The notes beneath the pieces were generated by a model that searched no databases, had not been told where the DNA came from, and saw only the letters and a list, made by a program, of their open reading frames with translations. This document shows positions 23,698-34,300 of a stretch of DNA of 64,000 nucleotides, in pieces; positions within the stretch are counted from its first letter, which is position 1, and every line of letters starts with the position of its first letter. The DNA comes from Mermis nigrescens (taxonomy: Eukaryota > Nematoda > Enoplea > Mermithida > Mermithidae). Location of the stretch: the NCBI GenBank assembly GCA_036768485.1, contig JAVLUZ010000142.1, positions 3,099,848 through 3,163,847 on the forward strand. The letters are read 5' to 3'. The translations under genes and the position numbers were made by a program.

Positions 23698-24577
23698 GTA
23701 ATCGAACAATCGTTGAATTTAAATTAGCAATAGTGTCCAGAAACAGACGAAACTCCATCGGTGCATTTTATAAGTGACAGTCACACACGTATGTAGCTGT
23801 GTCGTGCGCGGTACTGCAATGTAGTTGCTCACATGGATGTAGGCTTATGGTTGTACTACATAAATGTCGTTTTAATCTGTTTCTATCGATAAAGCTCCTC
23901 TGATATTACAGTATTTCTCTCCATGCACCTGATTTTCTGTGAAGCTTTACATATTCCGAAAATCTTAGATTTGATGAACAATTTTCATTATGTTTTATTG
24001 ATTTTGACCTTGTTTAATAAGAATAAGTTAGATTCGTATAAACATTAAACATTTTCAGTTACCCTGATGTAGAAGCTTTACGAAATGCAAACAAAAATCC
24101 TATCTTATAATTGCCTTTAATAAATTCAAATCATATTTTATAATTTTGAAATTCATTATTTCTTATTAAAAAGTTGCAATAGCAAGTCATGAAATGAAAT
24201 TCCTTTTTGTTTGTGCTTAATCTGACTTTAATTCGTTTATTCTCTTTAATACTAAATTAATAATAACTGTGCACTGCGAAATATCAATTTTCCATAAACT
24301 TTCTTATTCTTCCTGTTTGTCTTTATCTGCGTTTATCCTTGCAAAACTGATATGAGAGTTCAGATTTACGATATTTTAGACGTTTTTAATTTTCTCGTTA
24401 CATCAATATACTTCTAGATGTTTTTGTTTTGTAATAGATGCTGCTTATTTCTGTTGAACACCATGAAAAAGGATCTAAAATTATTTAATATATTTATTTA
24501 ATTAAAAATTCGGAAACTTCATTTTCAGAATGTCAATATGCTAAATTCAGAATCTTACTTACAATACCTATTACTGT

Positions 24578-24766
24578 GTGGCCTCAGCAGAACGCTCTTT
24601 CTCGAAATTGGAATTAATAAAGACATATTTGCGGTCAACTATGACTGATTCTCGTATAAGTGCACTAGCGATTATTTCAATTAAAAATGATTTATCATCT
24701 TCGTTAGATTTTTCGAAATTGATTGACCAGTTTGCCGCTCAGAAAGCTAGAAAAGTTATTTTGTAA
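24578..24766 (+). pseudogene. hAT transposase C-terminal fragment (dimerisation domain)
   Basis: The frame encodes the signature of the hAT family C-terminal dimerisation region: SAERSFSKLELIKTYLRS near its start, then an alternating 'RISALAIISI' helix and a 'LDFSKLIDQFA..KARK' end followed by a stop. A typical hAT protein would continue upstream as '..IPITVASAERSFS'. Here 'LTIPITV' is present just upstream (about 24555-24585) but one base out of frame, so a single-base change separates them. Further upstream the coding sequence is not recognisable. It lies inside the hAT element 22060-25008 and is non-functional. Confidence 0.88.
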
Positions 24767-25254
24767 TAAAGCACGTTATCATTCACGAAATGGGTAAATT
24801 ATTTGAGAAAGAACATACGATACCTGCTTAAAATAATGTAGCATAATATTTTGTTAGTAAATTTACAGAAGGATGCTAACTGCGATCATATAGGTAAAGA
24901 GAGATACATAAATGATAATTATGATGCATATAATACCAGTTTTAAAAATTATGGGGGCCGCCAAAATAAGTTTCGCCCAGGGCCGCTAAACCCCTAAGCA
25001 CGGTCCTGCATAAGTAACACTTACACTTTAAAACTAGCATAGCAAGGTGTCGTTTGTAGACACTGTTTTGCAGAGCATTTATGTCATTTACCAGCCACTT
25101 CTTAACCAAACAAAAAATTTAACTGATTTTCGTTATGTATGCTGGGTATATTTTTGTACACCAATTTTTAGGAACAAAAAGTTACAAATTTTTTTTGTGG
25201 GAAAGGAAAAGTCTACGTCTGCCTCCATGACGCACCATTGTTACTGCACTTTAA

Positions 25255-25476
25255 CGTCGGCGCTCCAATGTCGCGCGCTCTAATGTCACTGCGCTCTAAT
25301 GTCGCGCGCTTTAATGTCGCGCGCTTCAATGTCGCTGCGCTCTTATGTCGTTGCGCTCTAATGTCGGCGCTCTAATGTCGGCGCTCTAATGTCGCTGCGC
25401 TCTAATGTCGTAGCGCTCTAATGTCGGCGCTCTAATGTCGGCGCTCTAATGTCTTGCGCTCTAATGTCTGTGTGCC
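25255..25476 (-). repeat. Right arm satellite (gcgctctaatgtc units)
   Basis: Roughly fourteen tandem units of the inverse core gcgctctaatgtc with similar spacer variation. Pairing with the left array would form a multi-register hairpin. Confidence 0.95.
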
Positions 25477-25539
25477 GTTCAGGACTCAAGATGGCCATTT
25501 AGGGGCTGGGATTACATATACACAACGTGCCTAGAGAGA

Positions 25540-26400
25540 AAAGTCAGTTCGGTCTGTAATGTGGAAGGTCAGAGTTTTTCAGCTAAAATGCTTAATCGTT
25601 ATAAATGTTAAAAAAGCATTAAAACTGCCTTTATTGACTGTTTTTGGCCGTTTTCAAAGCACTGTTGCTAGCAAATTGTGATTTTTGTTAATTTATGGCC
25701 TCAAATGTTGCTTTATCGTACCAAGAAAATTTTCCTTTTGCCCATCTGAAAACCTGAACTTTAAACCATACATAGGTAATAGCCGAATTCAGGGGAGTCT
25801 GGGGGAGGGGTAAAATTGGCAAAAATTCCAAAAAAATCTTGCCAAAAATGCAATCCTGGGGGTATGCCGGATTCACGGGGGTCTTAACCCCCAACCCATC
25901 CCCTCCCACATCTGCGTGTGCCCAATCTTCCCTGCGTGCGTGTCTGATCGGCACCAGATACGCACGTGGGGGTTTTGGGGGTATGGATCCCCAGAACAAA
26001 AAAAATGGGAAATTTTCTGGGAAAAATGAAACAAAATGAAGGCTAAAAATTGATAAAAATCAAGAATTTTATGTATAAGTGCTTAGAAATGATCAAAAAG
26101 TGTGAATTATATAGTTTTTAATGCTATTTTAGCATTTATGCCAATTCTTTAAGCTATTTTGATTCAAAAAGGCAAAGCTCTCTGGCTAGCCTCTCCCCAG
26201 ACCGGCCATGCTGTGTATCTATGGTCGGCTGGTATAAGCGCTAAAATAGCGTTAAAACCACGTTATTACGCAGTTTCTGATCAATTTAAAGCACCTTCAA
26301 GGAAAATTCTTGATCCTCATCCATTTTTGGCTATTAATTTTCTTTTATTTTCCTTAGAAAATTTCTCAATTTTCTATTCAGGGTAGGGGTCTAGAGACCA
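25540..26400. repeat. Cluster of family A repeats in both orientations
   Basis: A diverged copy at about 25550-25800, an inverted copy at about 25920-26170 ('ggtatggatccccagaac..aaaatgaaggctaaaaattga') and a forward copy at 26165-26400 ('ccccagaccggccatgctg', 'acgcagtttctgatcaattt', 'ggtaggggtctagagacc') lie close together. Confidence 0.6.
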
Positions 26401-26409
26401 TACATGTGC

Positions 26410-26790
26410 AGCCATGGGAATTCTGGGAGGTCAGGCCCAAAAAACTTTTAAAAAGTGCCTTTTTGGACTAAAAATGAAGGGTACATGTCAAAAGCACTGT
26501 TTTTTGACGTTTCAGACGATGCTAGTTCTTTCTAAAACATAAAAACGTAGAGAAATTTGAAAAAATGGAGAAATAATCAAGTCAATTGAACAAAATATTG
26601 TCAAAAAATGTGTATACAGCGTGCGAAGCGCCGAAATTTTGAGACTTTAGCGCCAAAATGAACTAGAAACGCGTAGAAAGACTAACTTTTTGCAATTTTA
26701 AAAGAAATCGATAATTCAGGGGGTCACAACCATTCTGCGGGGGTCAGTAGCCATTATGGGCGTCAAATTGACCCTACCAAACTCCAGCCC
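26410..26790 (+). repeat. Dispersed repeat family D
   Basis: Starts gccatgggaattctgggagg; contains 'tttttgacgtttcagacgatgct', 'gtgcgaagcgccgaaattttgagac' and 'gggggtcagtagccattatggg'. Confidence 0.7.
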
Positions 26791-26972
26791 AAAAACACTC
26801 ATGTATAGTCTAACCCCCAGCACGTGCATGTCTGGGCGCGGTCATTTAGCGGGGGTCAGTCAGTTGCCATTCTATGGAATCTAAACCCCATGAACACGTA
26901 CGGTCGGGACATGCGGTAACAATCTTGAGATTAGTGAAAATGCTGGAGCGGCGGTGACATTGGTGGGACTGG

Positions 26973-27230
26973 GCCACACCTGGGCGTGGGGGGTTGGGGG
27001 GTAGGCAACCCCAGGAACCAAAATTCCTCCTCCTCAGAAACCAAAATACCCCCAGAATTCAATTTTTGAAATTTTTTTGTTTTTTTCGCAATTTTTTGAT
27101 GCCAATGGATAGTGCTCGATGAGAAACGTTGAAAAATGGTGTTTTTCCGTCATACCACCATTTTTAAGGTCATTTTTGACCTTTGAAAAATCTTGCACCC
27201 CCAGAACTTTGGTGCCGCCCACCTATGACT
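26973..27230 (+). repeat. Dispersed repeat family B
   Basis: Well-preserved forward copy: ccacacctgggcgtgggggg, 'aaaatacccccagaattcaa', 'gatgccaatggatagtgctcg', 'ataccaccatttttaaggtc', ending 'ggtgccgcccacctatgac'. Confidence 0.85.
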
Positions 27231-27234
27231 GGGA

Positions 27235-27715
27235 TCACATCTATGCGATCACGTACGCACCTGCCTATAGTTATGCACGAATTGTGCGGCCGAATATCGG
27301 AGTAACATGGCTATCTGGTTGTTCATGCACGGTTAAATGAATCAGTCAGAGAGTTTTTATTAAGCCAAGCGGTCTTAAAACTGAAAATGTTACAATAGCT
27401 CAAAAATTACTTTTCGTAATACACTTAAGGTTAAGGGTAGAAATTGTGCTTATGTCTCTTCTGTGTTCCTCATGTACTTCCAATTAACTAAGCGTTTTGC
27501 TCTACAGGGCGTTCACATTATTATGACGGCGGGTGGAAGAATAGAAATTATTTTTACGATTCAATCTTAGACTCATGACAGATTCTGCCCGATCATCATT
27601 TAGAAAAAGAAATTCACCGTTATTAAGCATCGCTGACGAAGAAAAGACGGCAAAGAAAGGAAAATTCGAGTAAGTTCGTCCAGCAAATCTCTTGTTCTCT
27701 CCATGCATGCACAGC
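27235..27715. other. Unique non-coding stretch
   Basis: No repeat or gene is recognised. Short frames on both strands lack domains. Confidence 0.3.
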
Positions 27716-27717
27716 AT

Positions 27718-28020
27718 GAGAATTATGGGAGGCTGAAACCAAAACTTTTCTCTAAAGTGCCTTTTTGGCTAAAAACGATAAGTTAGCGCCAGATATACCA
27801 TTTTTTGGTTTTTCTGACGATGTTCTAGAACATAATAACATAAAAATAATAAAATAACAAAAAATCGATTACCTAAATTGGACAATAGGTAGTAAAAAAT
27901 GAGTATGCGTTGAAAATCTGACAATTTTGAGTCAAAAGATCGCTAAAAAGCCTAAAGCATCAGGGCGAAAAATTTTGGCGCGGGGATAAACAGCTTTTTC
28001 CAGAGGGTAAAAACCCCTAA
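27718..28020 (+). repeat. Diverged family D repeat
   Basis: Starts gagaattatgggaggctg; contains 'gtgcctttttggctaaaaa', 'ccattttttggtttttctgacgatg' and a 'ggataaacagctttttccagagg' end. Confidence 0.5.
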
Positions 28021-29224
28021 ACTTCCCAGGTCGTGTATGGATCTCTCTCACCCTTTCAAAGGTTTCTTTTTGGTTACTACTAGACCGTTTCGATAAACTA
28101 ATTCATATCCTTTAAAATGAAAAGTTACTTTCGAAAATCTGATGTGAAAAATATTAATCACTGGCCATTAAAAAAATTCTCGAGAGAGGTTAGCTTGCTC
28201 GACTCTTTAAGATTCGTCATCTCCAAAAATTAGCTTTGAACACACATCTTCTTCGGGGTGCAGGAGCTTAACCCCAGAATAGCTGCTGACCAGTCACCAC
28301 CTGTGAAATTCTACCCGAGTCCCACAAAATTTTCACTTTTCCGAAAAACTGGGAGATCTTTCATTCGTTTTTTGCGATTTTTTGTCGTTAAATAAATTTG
28401 GTAAGCCACTTCTTGGACAATATTTTGTTCAATGACCATAATTTTTTTCGGAAGTTTCTAATATTTTGACAATCTGAAGAGGATCATTAAAAAGGCTGAA
28501 AAGTACTCTTGATTTTTGTCGTGTGTATCTATTTTATTAGAGCCAAAATAAGTAACATTGTGAGTACCTGACTATAATGTGCAACACTTAGCATTACGAC
28601 GTCGAATGCTTCAGGGGCCGAGGACGCAATTTTCCCAATTTTTTTGTTTAAAGCGAAAAGTGAAGTTATCGCTCCTGCAGCGCAGGTTTGAAGCATTCAA
28701 TTTTTTCGAAATGTGAATTTGACGAAAAAATCCTCATTCGAGATATGTATATCTGTATGTGCTACATATGGCTGATCTTTAGAGCTAAAAACGAATTTAT
28801 TGAAGACATAATCGCATTGCCCTGGTAGAAAAGTAAAGCTCGCAGCGAAATTCATAATGTAATATGAAAAGGGGTTATAATTTATTCCGAAAGAATTTGA
28901 ATTTAAAATTATTTCCTAGATTTTTTAGATACGCCAAATGTTGTATAATTTGTACCCTGTGTATCCGTACCCTTGATTCCTAAAAAACACAATCATAATG
29001 TATAACTAGCAAAATGGGGCGCTTCGCTGCCCCATCTGCTAGAGGTGTTTGTAAACAAATAATATCTCAACCAGTAATTAGTATAAAAAATTGAATGACT
29101 CTGCAATGGATCGGCGAGCGGTTTTTATATTTTTTTATCTAGCTGAGCTGCCCGGCGTTGCCCGGGCTGAACTTAGGCCTGATAGCTATATTGGAATTAA
29201 TATGTCTCTTGTATTTTTTTATTT

Positions 29225-29690
29225 TTCAGGACGTTTGATGTTTTTGGGATATTTCTGAAAAATTGTTGGTACAAACCATATTTTATTTTTTGGATTTTTT
29301 TAAACTGTCTTTTGTCAACCATTTTTTTGATCAAATCCATATTTTTGACGTTACAGAATGGTTCTGAAAATTGTTTAGCCATAAATCATATTTTTGATGT
29401 TCTGGGGTGTTCTGGAAATTTTTAATAAAACCCATATTAGATGTTTTGGGATGTTTTGGAAAATTTTGTTTCGATCATAACCATATTTTTAACGTTTTAG
29501 GATGTTTTGGAAAATTTTTTTAATCAAACCCATATTTTTGATGTTTTGGGATGTTTTGGAAAATTTTTTTCGTCAAACCATATTTTTGATGTTTTAGGAT
29601 GTTTTGAAAAATTTTTTCTGGTCAAACCATATTTTTTTGATGTTTTGGGATATTTAAAGATTTTTTGGTGCAAACCATATTTTTGATGTT
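29225..29690 (+). repeat. Minisatellite, ~55-60-bp unit
   Basis: About eight degenerate units of the form 'ccatatttttgatgttttgggatgttttggaaaattttt..tcaaa' run from about 29225 to 29690. Confidence 0.85.
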
Positions 29691-29699
29691 TTGGGACAC

Positions 29700-29938
29700 C
29701 AATCTTACAGCACAGGATATGTTATAGCACTGAGTATGGTATGTCACGTCCAGTCTTGTAGCATGGGGTATGTTATATCACATCCTATCCTATTACACTG
29801 GGTATGTTATATCACGTCCTATCTTATAGCATGGGGCATGTTATATCACGTCCTATTGTATAGCATGGGGTATGTTACATCACGTCCTATTGTATAGCAT
29901 TGAGTATGTTGTATCACGTCCTATCTTATAGCGTCGGG
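29700..29938 (+). repeat. Minisatellite, 34-bp unit
   Basis: About seven units of 34 bp, with blocks agcatggggtatgttatatc and acgtcctatcttat, directly follow the previous minisatellite. The open frame through them (29691-29897) is an artefact of the repeat. Confidence 0.9.
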
Positions 29939-30884
29939 TTCAACTTTGTACAATGTTAAACTTTGCCCTCATTGTAAACAAATGCAAAAAGTTGCATATT
30001 AAATTAGCCGCTAGAAGCAAAAATATTTGATTTTTATTTTCGAAAGCCGCATGTTTGCTGCTTTCGATTGCTTCGCATTAAATTTCCAAAAATTTTGACT
30101 TCGTGCAAGCTCTTTTTCAGTGATTAATCATGTTTATAAGTACCCGCATGTGATTTCCTTTCAGCCCGTCTCATACATCTTTTATGATGCCAGATCGTAT
30201 ATTTAAAGTAGCGAATATGGAATCAGCGGTCCCAGAAACCCCAGAAGCCAAATTTTGGAAGCAACAGTCAATCTGTGCTTCTGCAAAAAGACAAAAACCT
30301 AAATTTCACGCTATGCATAGGGTACCTTCGGGCTCCCGTATCTCAGAAACCAATCCGTAAATTTTCTTCAAATTCTACAGCAAGGTCAGTCATAAGATAT
30401 CCAATAATTGGTGAAAACTTTGAAAAAATTTATCCGCTGCGATTTGAGATATTTGATAAAATACACTTGTAAATCACGTTTTTCTTACGGCATCACATCA
30501 GTTTGCACTGTAGTGTAAAGTGATTCACAATAGTCGATAGCGCATAAAAAGTTGATTTAGGGTGGCTTTAAAATTTTACCCTGCGGCAATTGCATAAGCG
30601 GCTAGAGCTACCAAATTCTTTTACATAAATCCGTAGTTTCCGGGTTTCAGGAGTCCGATCGAGCCATTTTAATCAGAAAATTGTAATTAGCGCCCGAGAA
30701 TACCCATTGAGTGAAAATATAAGTATCACAAAATTATCCAGTAAAAACTTTTTTGCCTCACAGACACACACAAACTTACACACAACTCGAAATTAATATT
30801 ATAGATAGCAGATAAGCGAATTGAAAATTTTTTTGTCAGTCGCTTGAAACCAAATTAAGTCATTCTCCCATTGAATATTTTCAG

Positions 30885-31366
30885 CGAATACCCTTCCTCT
30901 TTTATATCATTTTTCATATCTATGAATGTTAGACTATCAGACGACGGAGGGGTCAACGTTGTAACCGTCATTGATAACAAGTGTATCAACTGCTTCAACC
31001 TTACGTGCGAAAAAGCAAATATAAACGCTTGTGATCATTTCACTGAAGCTACTTTGTCTAGTTGCTGCAGCTCCTTGGATGCTGTTGTCATGCTAGATAG
31101 AATTGACAATACGCAATTTCAGCAAACAATTAACGGAGAAAAGCCACTGGATTTATCGAGTAAATGTTGCAAAAAGTTGGAAAGGACGCAGAAATTATCT
31201 ACTATCAAAGCAAGAAGCGTTAAGACCGACGACTCGATACTACCAAATTCTACCGGAATTATCTGTCGGAATGATTCGATAAATTGTACATGTAAGTCAG
31301 CGTCTGGTCAAAAAATGGCATCACGAGCAATGAATCGTTGTAGGCCTTCCGTTATCAAATGTACAG
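30885..31366 (+). CDS. Tgi: Tgi/VGLL4 homologue, large upstream exon
   Basis: Acceptor attttcag ends at 30884; donor ACAG|gtaaaa follows 31366 (phase 1). The frame is open from the acceptor, and ATG at 30922 is the first Met. It carries a PLDLSSK stretch (compare the PLALTK region of VGLL4) and the conserved RPSVIKC just before the donor. The frame closes only by reading into the intron (stop at 31378), supporting splicing. Confidence 0.88.
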
Positions 31367-34300
31367 GTAAAAAGTACTAGGCTGATTTTTGAACTGCATA
31401 TTTTAATTACCTACGTATTGAATGCTAACGAACAGGGGCGGATTTACTCGTAATGTAGCAGGGGCGGCCGCCCCCTCTTTGGCCCAAAACAGTTGGCGAG
31501 ATAAAGAATGGATATGAAATTTGCAATGTTTTTCGTCCGTCAGTATTCATAATTTCTCTAATTTTTCCAGCGCTTCGCGCCGGATAATACCTATTAATGA
31601 CATTTATTTAATTAGCAAGATTCCATTTCTTGTTCATGGACTAGGTTTCAAAAAATTTCAAAAGCAGAAACAGCTATTTCAGCATTATTCTATTTTCAAG
31701 CGTAAATTTCTAAAATTTTCGACGTTTCGCGTCAAATGCTGCTAATACAGGAAATCCAGCAGTAAATCAAGCTTTTAAACGTCCTACCGCCTGAATTTCA
31801 CAAATTTTCGCTAAAATTGAAGAAATTTAATAATTTTTTTCGCATATAATTGTCGAAAATTTCGAAATTTTCGGAAAAATGTTACGTAAAAAGTGATTTT
31901 AAATAAAGGTAGACAAGATAAACGCCGAACAAACGCTATTCCGCACATGAATGGCTAATTTGTGGACCTATTTCTGACTGTTTTTGGAAAAGTTGAAATC
32001 CTGAGAAAAATCTTAGATCCGCCACTGGTATCGAATTCAAATTTCCCTTACCATGACGATTTTCGGCTTATAATAGTAATCGTAGTTTTACATAATAGTA
32101 ATTATAATAGCAATTTCCTTATAATAGTAATCTTGCTCGTAATTGCCGCAGGATAAATCTTTTGCAAGATTTCATTAGTTTTTTTATGTTCTGTCAAACA
32201 ATAACAACCACTTTAGAATTCCATATTAATTGGAAAACTATAGTAAAACGTTTTCCAAAAATGCATTATGCCTATGCCCCCAACCGTAGCTGTTGAATCT
32301 CTATTAAAGTCAATCCCTTTTTGTACAATCTTTAGTTTAGCTGGAATGTTTCTTTTTCATTCCCCCTGCTCAGCCTGTATCCCAAAATTTCATATTTAAT
32401 CGTCATTTTTATATATTGCGGTGAAAGAAGAAAAAAATAACTTTTCAAAAAAATTACAAATCGTTCCATTCAAATAATTTGGGCATGAATTTATAAATTT
32501 TCATCACAGTTAGTTGACGGTTTTGGTAATTCTATTGAGCTGATTTACATTTTATGTGTGTACACGTTGGGCCATAAATCAATTTCCTACTTTGTGTTTC
32601 TATAGCTAAATCAATTTTTAGTCAAAGAATATAAAACTTTGTCAGGATATCAAAAAAACATGAAATTTATATTTTAAAAGTTTGAGGTTGTCAAACTTCA
32701 TGGTTCGCCATTAATGTACTTCTACGTGATCTTGTTATTTTTTTGAAATCCAAGTTCGCTATATTTTAGCGTCACTTTCGGGCGCATTTTGACTGTAACT
32801 TCATTGAGAGCGTGATTAATGAAAATTTTCGATTTTCGAATCTTAAAGGTCGAATTTTGTACCTACTAATGACATTAATTTATTGTCTTAAAGGCTTGGA
32901 GGCTTGGAAGTCACTTTTGTTTAAATAATAGGCTCTAAAACAATTTCAAAAGCAGAAACGGCTATTTCAGCATTCATTTTTCTATTTTCAAGCACAACTT
33001 TTTAGAAATTTCAATCGTTCCGCATGCTACAATACAGGAAATCGAGCAGTAAATCGGGCTTCTAAATGTCCTTCTGCTCAAATTTCTCGAATTTTCCAGC
33101 GCTTCGCGCCAAATTTTCGCTGAAGTAAAAGAAATTTAATGATTTTTTCGCGCAGATTTGTCAAAAATTTGAGAGTTTTTCTTGGAAAAATGTTGTTCAA
33201 ATTTGATTTTGAATAAAAATTGACAACGTAAAACGCCAAAAATACAGAATTTTGCACATGAAGAGCAAATTTTTGGACCATAAGCATTTCATGATGATCT
33301 CCTTAGCAGGCCCGGCCCGTGCTTCAGTGAGGCCTGAGGTGAGAACAAAAAATAAGGCCTTTTATGAAAATTTTTTTCATGCAATTTTATGATGTACATT
33401 CACTCATTTTTACTGTATTTTATTTACGTTACATAACGGTGAGTCAAAAGCACAATGTTAATCCACAACACACATACCTTATAAAGTCGAAAATATAAAA
33501 TTAATTACCGTATTTATTTTGATGAACAATACCATTTATTTTTTGAAGACTTCAACTCGAAATGGGCTGTTTGTTCTATTTTTACTAAGATTTCTAAAAC
33601 TTATAAAGCTTTTTTAAAATGCAACTTATTAAATTCACAAAATTTACAATGTTTGTATTATTCTCATAATTTTTCTCAAAAAATCAATAAGTACCATAAA
33701 ACTTTCAGTACAGGGCACCAAACGTGTTTTTGAATAAATAGTGCACCGTTTACAAAATCGCGCTTGCTGCGTATCAAATATTTCGGAAGAATCACGAATA
33801 TTGAAATCAGAAAAGTAGTTTAAACAATAAAGCACAAGTACAAAGACAGAGCTAAGGCATTTGGAAAGCGACAAAACATGTTTTTGTAATAATTTTAGAA
33901 TGAAAGGCAAAAGGCTCTGAAACTATGAATTTTGCTTTTATTTGGAGATGAAATACGGTAAAATGACAAAATTACGCGTACTAACATTGGAAGTTAATCA
34001 AAATGAGAATAAATTCGCACAAAACAAATCGAGAATGGAGAATTTTTATCACTTATTATAAAAAATAATCAAAGTTCAATTCATGCAATTGGACGAAAAT
34101 GTAACACGTACAGCCAAAATGAAATTAGGTTAAGCTGGTCAAAGTTATCACTACAAAAGAGTCAAATTTTCGTAAGCAGACTGGAGGCTTTCAGTAATTC
34201 AGCAAAAGTTCCAGAAGTGAAAACAAAACTTAAGCATTGCATTTCAAAAATGCAGAAGCATCAGGTGTTTTAACTAACAAGAATTCTTCACAAAAATGCT

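Larger units (their letters stand above)
22060..25008 (+). mobile_element. hAT-superfamily element nested in the outer foldback
   Basis: The right end, inverted, reads caggaccgtgcttagggg; the left end reads catagccgtgcttagggg. Direct 8-bp repeats cataagta flank it at 22052-22059 and 25009-25016. It contains a hAT C-terminal dimerisation-domain remnant (24578-24766) and a second foldback element. The same terminus, inverted, occurs at 63935. It is 2949 bp including the inner insertion, so roughly 1.7 kb of hAT sequence remains, short for an autonomous element. Confidence 0.9.
21188..25476. mobile_element. Outer foldback element with satellite-like arms
   Basis: The left arm (21188-21375) is an array of about 15-bp units of the form gcgacattagagc; the right arm (25255-25476) is the inverted array gcgctctaatgtc. 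The flanks carry a direct 9-bp repeat, gttcaggac, at 21179-21187 and 25477-25485. Terminal arms made of short tandem repeats plus a 9-bp duplication match the known architecture of Drosophila FB foldback elements; membership in that family is inference. Inside lie a small MITE, a complete hAT-type insertion and unique sequence. No transposase of its own is visible. Confidence 0.88.
28960..30830 (+). mobile_element. Possible retroelement remnant carrying two minisatellites
   Basis: The left part has gagctgcccggcgttgcccg (about 29140) and a 'gcgcttcgctgcc' block, sequences often found near the ends of dispersed insect retroelements. The right part ends 'cacagacacacacaaactta..aattaatattatagatag', resembling the 3' tails of RTE/Penelope-like elements. 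No reverse transcriptase is visible and the two parts may be unrelated. The assignment rests on remembered patterns only. Confidence 0.3.

Noticed and set aside
23435..23758. Frame with repeating 'ARPAI' words, resembling a repeat protein or antifreeze-like protein
   Set aside because: It is the same tandem unit in the opposite arm. The mirrored arm gives equally long frames on the other strand.
21188..25476. CRISPR-like array (short repeats with spacers)
   Set aside because: Units are directly adjacent with 1-4-bp spacers, occur as inverted pairs and sit in a eukaryotic transposon context. There are no cas genes.
29691..29897. 68-residue frame with repeating 'GYVI' words
   Set aside because: A translation of the 34-bp minisatellite.
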